A stretch of 64,000 nt of DNA from Devosia rhodophyticola (GTDB taxonomy: Bacteria > Pseudomonadota > Alphaproteobacteria > Rhizobiales > Devosiaceae): the NCBI RefSeq assembly GCF_028816475.1, contig NZ_CP118247.1:1-64000 (forward strand), read 5' to 3'. Numbering within the stretch: position 1 is the stretch's first letter; every line of letters starts with the position of its first letter. A program made the position numbers and the translations under genes. Positions 57,350 to 64,000 of this stretch are shown piece after piece. Below the pieces are notes generated by a model that saw only the letters and a list, made by a program, of their open reading frames with translations, was not told the origin of the DNA and searched no databases.

Positions 57350-57729
57350 GCGGGCATTCCCCGGGTTAGCAAAAGACCCAGATATAGGCCCGCCACTGAA
57401 ACAGCAACCGACAAGGCAATATAGAGCGCGGCAGAGACTATTTGGCCACGCTCAAACAAGGCAATTGTATCGAGTGAAAAGGACGAAAAGGTCGTAAACC
57501 CGCCGAACATGCCGATTGCTACAAACAATCGCGCCTCAGGTGCCCAAGCCGGCATCGCTTTGACCAGCCAACCGATAAATATTCCCATGGCCAAGGAACC
57601 CAGAACGTTCACCAATAGCGTCGCAAGTGGAAACTGGCTGGGCCAGAATTTGCCGATTACACTCGACGCACCAAAACGCCCCATAGCGCCAATCGCCCCG
57701 CCAGCGCCAACCAATAAAAATGCCTGCAA
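57346..57729 (-). CDS. crcB: Fluoride ion channel CrcB
   Basis: A 127-residue fluoride exporter with four helices. GGAIGAMGRF, LLVNVLGSLAMGIFIGW and the signature GGFTTFSSFSLDTI (fluoride path) are all present. No fluoride riboswitch is visible upstream. It heads the crcB-rluC-HAD-atp12 run, 11 nt after rarA. Confidence 0.93.
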   Translation of the reverse strand: MQAFLLVGAGGAIGAMGRFGASSVIGKFWPSQFPLATLLVNVLGSLAMGIFIGWLVKAMPAWAPEARLFVAIGMFGGFTTFSSFSLDTIALFERGQIVSAALYIALSVAVSVAGLYLGLLLTRGMPA

Positions 57730-57740
57730 GATGCGTCCTT

Positions 57741-59071
57741 TCAGTCGTCGTTCCGTTCGGTTTTTGCAGCACGCAGTCGGCCGAAATAGTCCATGCGCTT
57801 GCTCAGTTCGCGCTCAAATCCGCGTTCAACCGGTTGATAGAAAGCCTGGCGACCAATCTTTTCGGGAAAATATTGCTGGCCAGAAAATCCTTCAGGGGTG
57901 TCGTGATCGTAAACATAACCATCGCCGTATCCTTCGCCCTTCATCATTTTGGTTGGCGCGTTAAGAATGACCATGGGTGGCATGGGCGACCCCGTTGCCT
58001 TGGCAATGCTGGTTGCCGCCTTGAAACCGACATAGACGGCATTGGATTTTGGTGCCAACGCCAAATAGACCACGACCTGAGCCAGCGCAAGTTCGCCCTC
58101 GGGTGAACCGAGCATTTGAAAGGCATCGCGCCCTGCAACTGCCTGCGGCAGCGCTTGTGGATCAGCCAGGCCGATGTCTTCAACTGCCATCCGGATCAGC
58201 CGTCGCGCAAGAAACAGGGGGTCCTCACCCGCGTCAAGCATTCGGGCGAAATAGTAGAGCGCCGCATCAGGGTCGGAACCGCGGATGGTTTTGTGCAGGG
58301 CCGAGATCAGATTGTAATGGCCATCCTGAGCTTTGTCATAGATCGGGGCCCGCCTCTGAACCACCGTCAGCAGTCCAGCGCCGTCGAGCGTTTCATCGTC
58401 TCCAGCTGATGCAAGGATTTCTTCAATTAGCCCGAGCAGAGCACGCCCGTCGCCATCGGCAAGGGTCATTAGCGTTGCGCGTGCCTCGGGTGTGAGCGGC
58501 AATTGCGCGCCGGTTAGAGCTTCGGCCCGTTGCGCCAGGGATTCGAGGTCCCCTAGGGACAGCGATTCAAAGCGCAACACCTGACTGCGCGACAACAGAG
58601 CAGCATTCAACTCAAAAGACGGATTTTCGGTGGTTGCGCCAACAAGGACGACTGTTCCATCCTCCATGACCGGCAGGAACCCGTCCTGCTGAGCACGGTT
58701 AAAGCGATGAATTTCATCGACGAACAGCAACGTTTTTTTCCTGATAGACTTTCAAAGCGAGCTTTTTCAAAAACCTTCTTGAGATCGGCAACACCTGAAA
58801 ACACGGCAGATATCTGTTCGAAACGGTAACCAATTTCGTCAGCTAGCAGTCGGGCAACTGTTGTCTTGCCGGTACCGGGTGGGCCCCACAGGATCAATGA
58901 ACCCAAACGTTTCGAGCCGATCATGCGCCGCAGCGTTCCTTGAGGGCCGAGCAAATGCGTTTGGCCGATGACCGCATCGAGCGACCGCGGCCGCAATTGG
59001 TCGGCCAGTGGGCGGGCACCCGGGGGCTCGTCCGTTGGGTCTATCGGATCGGGGGTGAACAGATCACTCAT
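57741..59071 (-). CDS. rarA: Replication-associated recombination protein RarA (frame-disrupted in this sequence)
   Basis: AAA+ ATPase that acts at stalled replication forks (MgsA). First frame: MSDLFTPDPIDPTDEP, Walker A GPPGTGKTTVARLL, then KARFESLSGKK, after which the frame is lost; the second frame resumes LFVDEIHRFNRAQQDGFLPV (Walker B) and runs to the stop with GDGRALLGLIEE and DEGEYGYVYDHDTPEGFSGQ-type GYVYDHDTPEGFSGQQYFP. The slip is seven T at 58733-58739 where eight would restore the frame. Repaired length 443. Its ATG overlaps the Deg protease stop (TGATG). Confidence 0.9.
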
Positions 59072-60561
59072 CAGCCCGCCACAATGGTCCTGATGGTGCG
59101 TCCGCCGCGCTGAAGCACGATCTGCCACGTGCGGGTGCGTTGCGAAGCCAATTTCAAAAATGCGTTCGCATCGATAAATTTCTGGTCGTTCAGCGATATG
59201 ATGATGTCGTCCACGGCCAATCCCATTTGTTCTGCTGGCGAACCGGATTTAATTGCAGTCACAATAACCCCAGAGGCGTCGTAGGGCAGACCCTTTTCTT
59301 CTGCAAGGGCTGGCGTGATGGCGGCGACGCTGGTGCCGGCAAATCTGCTGTCGCCCGAGACTGACGCGACCGAGGCAGAATCCGAGGGTGCTGGCTCGAC
59401 GGTTATTGTTACATCTTCAGCCTTCCCGTTGCGGAGGCGTGAAAGCGTTGCCGTTTTTCCAACTTGCCGCGTTGCCAGGCGGAAGTTGAAGGCGCTCGGA
59501 TCATCGATGGCAATCCCGTCGACCGCCAGGATCGCGTCGCCCACTGCAAACCCGTCGCGCTCGGCAGGTCCATCGGGCGCCAGATCGGTTATCAATGCGC
59601 CGTGGGGGGCGGACATGCCCATGCTGGTCGCAATATCGGTCGTTACTGCCTGCAGCTTTGCCCCAAACCAAGGCCGAACTATCTTGCCACCCGATATGCC
59701 GGCGTTGGCAACAACACGCACCATGTTAGCCGGGATGGCAAAGCCGATGCCGACAGAGCCACCACTCTTGGAAAATATGGCGGTATTGATGCCCACCAGA
59801 TTGCCGTCCAAATCGACCAGAGCGCCGCCGGAGTTGCCCGGATTGATCGCCGCATCGGTCTGGATGAAGAATTCATAGTCACTGCTTTCCACCCCGGTTC
59901 GCGCAAGAGCCGAAACGATACCGCTAGTGACGGTTTGACCTACACCAAACGGATTGCCGATCGCCAGAACCAGGTCGCCCACCTGCAGTGCATCAGAGTT
60001 TGCAAATTTCAGTGCGGAAAAAGTCTGCCCTTTGGGATCACGAATCTTGAGCACCGCCAGATCGGTCTTCTTGTCGTCCAGCACAACGTCGACAGCAAAT
60101 TCGCGTCCGTCCGACAGCGATATGCGCACTTCGGTACCGCCATCGACCACGTGACTATTGGTCAGGATAATGCCCCGGCCATCGACGATCACACCTGACC
60201 CCAGAGACTGGGACTCTCTTGGCCTTGTCTGGAACTGCCCTCGTTGGCCAAAGAAACGCTGAAAAAACGGATCATTGGCAAAAGGAGAAACGCTTTGCTG
60301 CTCAATGCGGGTCGAATAAACATTGACCACCGAGGGCGCCGCCATCTTAACCACGGGGGCAAAGCTCAATTTGACCTGGGCTGTCGTTTGAGGAACACTT
60401 CGTTCAACGGGATCAGGAAGGGCGATCGCAGGCGGCGGCGTTGCAGCGGCTTGGGCAATGGCTTTATTTTGATTTTGATTTGAAAGGGTAGTGGCAAAAT
60501 AGCCCAGCCCCGCCAACACCAGAAGGGCGATGGCGGCAAGGGAGAAGCGACGAAATGTCAT
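59071..60561 (-). CDS. degP: Periplasmic Do/Deg family serine protease
   Basis: A 496-residue envelope protease and chaperone. A signal or anchor sequence (MTFRRFSLAAIALLVLAGLG) starts at 60561. The catalytic triad is visible: His in LTNSHVVDG, Asp in KTDLAVLKI and Ser in NPGNSGGALVDLDG. Two PDZ domains follow (from about residues 290 and 405). The chosen start fits the signal peptide; a GTG 16 codons upstream has no ribosome binding site. It may be DegP- or DegQ/DegS-like in function. It is coupled to rarA. Confidence 0.9.
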   Translation of the reverse strand: MTFRRFSLAAIALLVLAGLGYFATTLSNQNQNKAIAQAAATPPPAIALPDPVERSVPQTTAQVKLSFAPVVKMAAPSVVNVYSTRIEQQSVSPFANDPFFQRFFGQRGQFQTRPRESQSLGSGVIVDGRGIILTNSHVVDGGTEVRISLSDGREFAVDVVLDDKKTDLAVLKIRDPKGQTFSALKFANSDALQVGDLVLAIGNPFGVGQTVTSGIVSALARTGVESSDYEFFIQTDAAINPGNSGGALVDLDGNLVGINTAIFSKSGGSVGIGFAIPANMVRVVANAGISGGKIVRPWFGAKLQAVTTDIATSMGMSAPHGALITDLAPDGPAERDGFAVGDAILAVDGIAIDDPSAFNFRLATRQVGKTATLSRLRNGKAEDVTITVEPAPSDSASVASVSGDSRFAGTSVAAITPALAEEKGLPYDASGVIVTAIKSGSPAEQMGLAVDDIIISLNDQKFIDANAFLKLASQRTRTWQIVLQRGGRTIRTIVAG

Positions 60562-60765
60562 AATAATCACCAAGGACAGTTTCAGGCTGGCGGACTCAAT
60601 ATTGCCCACCGTGACATCAGAGGCAAACGCGCAAAATCGGGCGCCATTAAGGTGTCACGTGCATTGGTAATGTTTCAGCAAAATATTCATTTGCTGCAAC
60701 GGGCAAGTGACCTTATATGCAGCGCTTCTTTATAACCACCTCAGCCACAGAAAGGCGTTTCGCCA

Positions 60766-61947
60766 ATGGCCGACGAGCCCCTCCACGTTTTCCCGAACAC
60801 ATCAGCGCTAATTGCTGCTGAAGCACCTGATTTTCCCAGCTTTCTGTTTTCTGAACGTGAATTGCACAAGGCCGCCAAGGTCTTTCGCAAGGGCTTTGAT
60901 GGGCTCCTGACTTATGCGGTTAAATGCAATCCGTCGCCACACGTTATCGCGCAGCTACATCGCGAAGGTTTGAAGGCGTTCGATGTTGCCTCCAACACCG
61001 AAATGGAATTGGTGCGGGATCACGCGCCGGGCGCGGCAATGCACTACAACAATCCGATCAAGAACAAGCGCGAGATCGCTCGCGCCTATGATGAATTCGG
61101 CATTCGCTCCTTTACCATTGATCATCCCCAGCAGTTGGACCAGTTGGCGGCTGTCGTTTCGCCTTCGCGAGATGTCGAAGTCACAACCCGCTTCAAGGCA
61201 GGCAAGGCGCTCAAATCCTATGATTTTGGCATCAAGTTTGGCGTCATGGAGCAAGGCGCCGCCGAAATCGTGTCGATGGTTGATCAGATGGGTTACACAC
61301 CGAGCCTCTGCTTTCATGTCGGCAGCCAGTGCGAAGACGCCTATGCCTATGAACGCCACATTGCAGCGGCGGCGCGGATCGTTGAAGAATCCGGCATAGA
61401 ACTCAAACGCCTCAACATCGGCGGCGGCTATCCGGCCCCCTACCCGACCAGCGAAGCGCCGCCAATGGACTACTATTTTGAAACCATCGCGGCTGCGGTG
61501 AACGACCATTTTGGCGAAAAGAAGAAGCCCGAACTTATTATCGAACCCGGCCGGGCGCTTGTAACCTCCTCGACGTCTCTCCTGCTCCGCGTCAAACATC
61601 AGCGCGGTGGGCAGGCAGTCTATGTCAATGACGGCGCCTATGGTTCGCTGATGGAAGTCAAGTTCATGCATTTCACCCCGCCGGTCCGGGTTTGGCGCGG
61701 CGCACGTGTGCACGACAATGAAGGGCAGTTTGAAAACTTTACAATCTGGGGCCCTACCTGCGACAGCTACGATGTGCTGCCGCAAACCTTCACGTTACCG
61801 GCAGATATTGACGAAGACGACTGGATCGAATTCGGCTTGATGGGTGCATATACCCAGGCATCACTAACGCCGTTTAACGGCTTTGATCGCCGAGACCAAT
61901 TCTGGGTCGATGAGGTCTATACCGGCAAGGACGTGCAGCCGGAATAA
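60766..61947 (+). CDS. Lysine/ornithine decarboxylase (fold III, PLP-dependent)
   Basis: Alanine-racemase-fold decarboxylase making putrescine or cadaverine. The PLP Lys is in LLTYAVKCNP near residue 52; FHVGSQC, NIGGGYP and IEPGRALV follow, and the active-site Cys and Asp are in GPTCDSYDVLP. The 393-residue length and motifs match the bacterial/eukaryotic-type ornithine decarboxylase common in alphaproteobacteria, some of which also use lysine. AAAGGCG precedes the start. It has its own terminator at 61979. Confidence 0.9.
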   Translation: MADEPLHVFPNTSALIAAEAPDFPSFLFSERELHKAAKVFRKGFDGLLTYAVKCNPSPHVIAQLHREGLKAFDVASNTEMELVRDHAPGAAMHYNNPIKNKREIARAYDEFGIRSFTIDHPQQLDQLAAVVSPSRDVEVTTRFKAGKALKSYDFGIKFGVMEQGAAEIVSMVDQMGYTPSLCFHVGSQCEDAYAYERHIAAAARIVEESGIELKRLNIGGGYPAPYPTSEAPPMDYYFETIAAAVNDHFGEKKKPELIIEPGRALVTSSTSLLLRVKHQRGGQAVYVNDGAYGSLMEVKFMHFTPPVRVWRGARVHDNEGQFENFTIWGPTCDSYDVLPQTFTLPADIDEDDWIEFGLMGAYTQASLTPFNGFDRRDQFWVDEVYTGKDVQPE

Positions 61948-61978
61948 TTTGATCGAGATGCCGCAGGCCATTATGTTG

Positions 61979-62005
61979 AAATTCCCGCTTTGGCGGGAAT
62001 TTTTT
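61979..62005 (+). terminator. Rho-independent terminator of the decarboxylase gene
   Basis: AAATTCCCGC, TTTG loop, GCGGGAATTT, then T-rich. It starts 32 nt after the stop codon. Confidence 0.9.
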
Positions 62006-62063
62006 GCGCAAGTCTCAGCTACATATCGAAAATTCGATGCAAGACACCCCCACCCTCGATAAC

Positions 62064-62096
62064 AAAAAGGGCGGCCACAGGATGCTGTGGCCGCCC
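62064..62096 (-). terminator. Rho-independent terminator of the rpsK-rpoA-rplQ operon
   Basis: Minus strand: a perfect 12-pair stem GGGCGGCCACAG / CTGTGGCCGCCC around a 4-nt loop, then five T. It lies 25 nt after rplQ and marks the end of the large ribosomal-protein operon. Confidence 0.93.
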
Positions 62097-62120
62097 AAAT
62101 GCTCAAAACTGAAAATCGGC

Positions 62121-62543
62121 CTACGCCGCTTCAGACTCTTCATCGCGAACCGGGACCGGGCCGCTATCGAGGCCCTTGGCGTTGACGTCGCGGTCAACGA
62201 ATTCAATCACAGCCATTGGTGCGTTGTCACCGAAACGGAAGCCGGCCTTCATGATGCGGATATAACCGCCCTGACGTTCCTTGTAACGGCCACCAAGAAC
62301 CGCAAACAGCTTGCGGACCTGATCCTCGTCGCGGATCTGGGCAATCGCCTGACGGCGCGCATGCAGATCGCCACGCTTGGCAAGCGTCACCAGCTTTTCA
62401 ACGATTGGGCGCAATTCCTTTGCCTTGGGCAAAGTCGTTACGATCTGCTCGTGTTTGATGAGCGCTGCGGACATATTGGCAAACATCGCCTTACGATGGC
62501 TGGCCGTCCGATTGAGTTTGCGACCTGAATTACCGTGGCGCAT
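62121..62543 (-). CDS. rplQ: 50S ribosomal protein L17
   Basis: Large-subunit protein. [28 protein letters not shown] and [13 protein letters not shown] are diagnostic; [27 protein letters not shown] follows. At 140 residues it is the alphaproteobacterial size. It follows rpoA by 32 nt and ends the operon. Confidence 0.97.
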   Translation of the reverse strand: MRHGNSGRKLNRTASHRKAMFANMSAALIKHEQIVTTLPKAKELRPIVEKLVTLAKRGDLHARRQAIAQIRDEDQVRKLFAVLGGRYKERQGGYIRIMKAGFRFGDNAPMAVIEFVDRDVNAKGLDSGPVPVRDEESEAA

Positions 62544-62575
62544 GGTTGTCTCCTGTAGATCTTATCGGCGCGAGA

Positions 62576-63595
62576 TCAATAATGATCTTCGTAGCGCTTG
62601 GCGAGGTCATCGATGTTCTCGGGTGGCCAGTTAGCAACGTCCATTCCGAGATGAAGGCCCATTTGCGCGAGCACTTCCTTGATTTCGTTGAGCGACTTGC
62701 GGCCGAAATTGGGGGTCCGCAACATTTCCGCTTCAGTTTTCTGGATCAGATCACCAATATAGACAATGTTGTCGTTCTTGAGGCAATTGGCCGAACGGAC
62801 CGACAGTTCGAGCTCGTCGACCTTTTTGAGCAGCGCAGGATTGAATGCCAGTTCCGGAACGGCATCCTGGGTCTTTTCCTTGCTGGGCTCTTCGAAATTC
62901 ACAAAGACCGACAGCTGATCCTGCAGAATGCGCGCTGCAAAGGCGACAGCGTCGTCCGGCGAGATCGCGCCATTGGTTTCAACCTGAAGCGTCAACTTGT
63001 CCTTGTCGAGGCTTTCGCCCGCACGGGTTGCGTCGACCTTATAGGATACGCGACGGACCGGCGAGAACAGCGCATCGACCGGAATGTAACCAATCGGTGC
63101 GTCTTCGGGGCGGTTCTTGTCCGCTGCAACATAACCTTTGCCGGTATTGACCGTGAACTCAATGTTGATCTCGGCGCCATCATCGAGGTGGCAGATGACG
63201 AGTTCAGGATTGAGTACTTCGATGTCGCCGGTGACCTTGATGTCGCCTGCAGTAACCGAACCGGGCCCCTGCTTGGAAAGAGCCAAACGCTTGGGACCTT
63301 CTGATCCCATACGCAGTGCGATTTCCTTGACGTTGAGCACAAGGTCGGTAATGTCTTCCCGTACGCCGGGAAGCGACGAAAATTCGTGAAGAATGCCGTC
63401 GATCTGGATTGCCGTTACTGCCGCGCCCTGAAGCGACGACAGCAGCACACGACGAAGGGCGTTACCAAGAGTAAGCCCATAACCGCGCTCAAGCGGCTCG
63501 GCTACAACCGAGGCCACGCGCGCGTTGTCGCTGCCCGAAACAATCTCCAGCTTGGTCGGCTTAATAAGTTCTTGCCAGTTCCTCTGGATCGTCAC
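62576..63595 (-). CDS. rpoA: RNA polymerase alpha subunit
   Basis: Assembles RNA polymerase and contacts promoters and activators. The start chosen is GTG at 63595 ([19 protein letters not shown]), which matches the family and has AAGGA upstream; the frame runs 18 codons further. The N-terminal domain shows [20 protein letters not shown], and the C-terminal domain [40 protein letters not shown]. It has 339 residues. Confidence 0.97.
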   Translation of the reverse strand: MTIQRNWQELIKPTKLEIVSGSDNARVASVVAEPLERGYGLTLGNALRRVLLSSLQGAAVTAIQIDGILHEFSSLPGVREDITDLVLNVKEIALRMGSEGPKRLALSKQGPGSVTAGDIKVTGDIEVLNPELVICHLDDGAEINIEFTVNTGKGYVAADKNRPEDAPIGYIPVDALFSPVRRVSYKVDATRAGESLDKDKLTLQVETNGAISPDDAVAFAARILQDQLSVFVNFEEPSKEKTQDAVPELAFNPALLKKVDELELSVRSANCLKNDNIVYIGDLIQKTEAEMLRTPNFGRKSLNEIKEVLAQMGLHLGMDVANWPPENIDDLAKRYEDHY

Positions 63596-63656
63596 AGGTA
63601 ATGTCCTTTCAAAATCGCGGCCCTTGCCCGGCCGCTCCGCCGCAAACACAATAAGA

Positions 63657-63678
63657 CTCCCGGCCCGGAGGCCAGGAG
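63657..63678 (-). other. Hairpin between rpsK and rpoA
   Basis: Minus strand: a 9-pair stem with one G-U pair and a 4-nt loop followed by TCTTATTGTG. The T run is short, so it is more likely an attenuator or mRNA processing site than a full stop. Confidence 0.5.
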
Positions 63679-63691
63679 TTGAAAAACTTGG

Positions 63692-64000
63692 TTAGACGCG
63701 GCGCCGCTTGCGCGGACGGCAACCATTGTGCGGGATCGAAGTAACGTCACGGATCGATGTAACGTTAAAACCCGCTGCCTGCAAAGCACGAAGCGCTGAT
63801 TCACGGCCCGAACCCGGACCACGAACTTCAACCTCAAGGGTCTTCATGCCATGTTCCTGCGCCTTCTTGGCAGCATCTTCAGCAGCAACCTGGGCTGCAT
63901 AAGGGGTCGACTTGCGCGACCCCTTGAAACCCATCACACCAGAAGACGACCAGGAAATAGTGTTTCCCTGCATGTCAGCAATCGTGATCATGGTGTTGTT
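63692..64000 (-). CDS. rpsK: 30S ribosomal protein S11, C-terminal part (start beyond the window)
   Basis: Small-subunit protein of the platform. The visible 102 residues read [43 protein letters not shown] and [19 protein letters not shown], the near-invariant C terminus. The full protein is about 129 residues, so roughly the first 27 lie beyond base 64000. It precedes rpoA in the rpsM-rpsK-rpoA-rplQ unit. Confidence 0.97.
   Translation of the reverse strand, partial: NNTMITIADMQGNTISWSSSGVMGFKGSRKSTPYAAQVAAEDAAKKAQEHGMKTLEVEVRGPGSGRESALRALQAAGFNVTSIRDVTSIPHNGCRPRKRRRV

Noticed and set aside
57346..57800. A fluoride riboswitch upstream of crcB
   Set aside because: Only 11 nt separate crcB from rarA, and no riboswitch-like pseudoknot is visible there.
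1..64000. CRISPR array, prophage, insertion sequence, toxin-antitoxin or integron
   Set aside because: No regularly spaced repeats, transposase, integrase, phage structural or toxin-antitoxin genes were found by reading both strands.

Overview
The window is a chromosomal, mostly housekeeping segment of an alphaproteobacterium, most likely Hyphomicrobiales (the rhizobial group) and possibly Devosiaceae; the family is a low-confidence guess. The evidence is the gene order (uppS-cdsA-rseP-bamA, rpsB-tsf, dnaE-lolD-lolC-proS, nuoA-N followed by birA-rnj, lon near hup, rpsK-rpoA-rplQ), a short prolyl-tRNA synthetase without the editing insertion, an Atp12-type assembly factor, and an alphaproteobacterial SOS box (GTTC-N7-GTTC). 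I see no insertion sequence, prophage, CRISPR array or plasmid gene.

Layout. 1-7,100 (minus strand): partial bamA, then rseP, cdsA, uppS, frr, pyrH, tsf and rpsB with its promoter and leader. 7,134-14,301 (minus): dnaE, an unlisted 32-codon membrane peptide under a LexA-type promoter, lolD, lolC and proS. 14,302-14,856: no protein gene, but a likely plus-strand small RNA with a strong terminator. 14,857-32,609 (minus): a DUF1467 gene, rnj, birA and the 14-subunit complex I operon, transcribed nuoA to nuoN, then birA, rnj and DUF1467. 32,610-38,045: two tandem outer-membrane barrels, an FMN reductase, a membrane-anchored or secreted MsrA, tRNA-Asp, a decayed tRNA copy, a secreted SnoaL-like protein and tRNA-Val. 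38,046-42,302 (minus): HU, a TetA-like exporter and Lon. 42,585-49,605: arginase, a marR-emrA-emrB efflux operon, a SpoIIAA-like gene, tRNA-Leu, an orphan FliN-domain protein, lipB, a DUF4282 membrane protein and DoxX. 49,841-57,729: rimO, a dioxygenase with a divergent AraC regulator, folP-folB-folK, an Atp12 protein, a HAD phosphatase, an RluC-type pseudouridine synthase and crcB. 57,741-64,000: rarA, a Deg protease, a lysine/ornithine decarboxylase, then rplQ, rpoA and partial rpsK.

Two points matter most. First, the 32-residue peptide gene at 10670-10768 has a -35 and -10 exactly 17 nt apart with the SOS box wholly inside the spacer, a good ribosome binding site, one hydrophobic helix, and dnaE 80 nt downstream. 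This is the architecture of an SOS-induced membrane peptide such as Caulobacter SidA, and it is the best candidate here for an undescribed system. Second, eight loci (nuoJ, nuoH, nuoF, nuoC, emrA, rarA, the DUF4282 gene and the arginase start) show one- or two-base frame slips, nearly all in short homopolymers. The pattern points to base-calling errors rather than gene death, so these genes are annotated across their slips.
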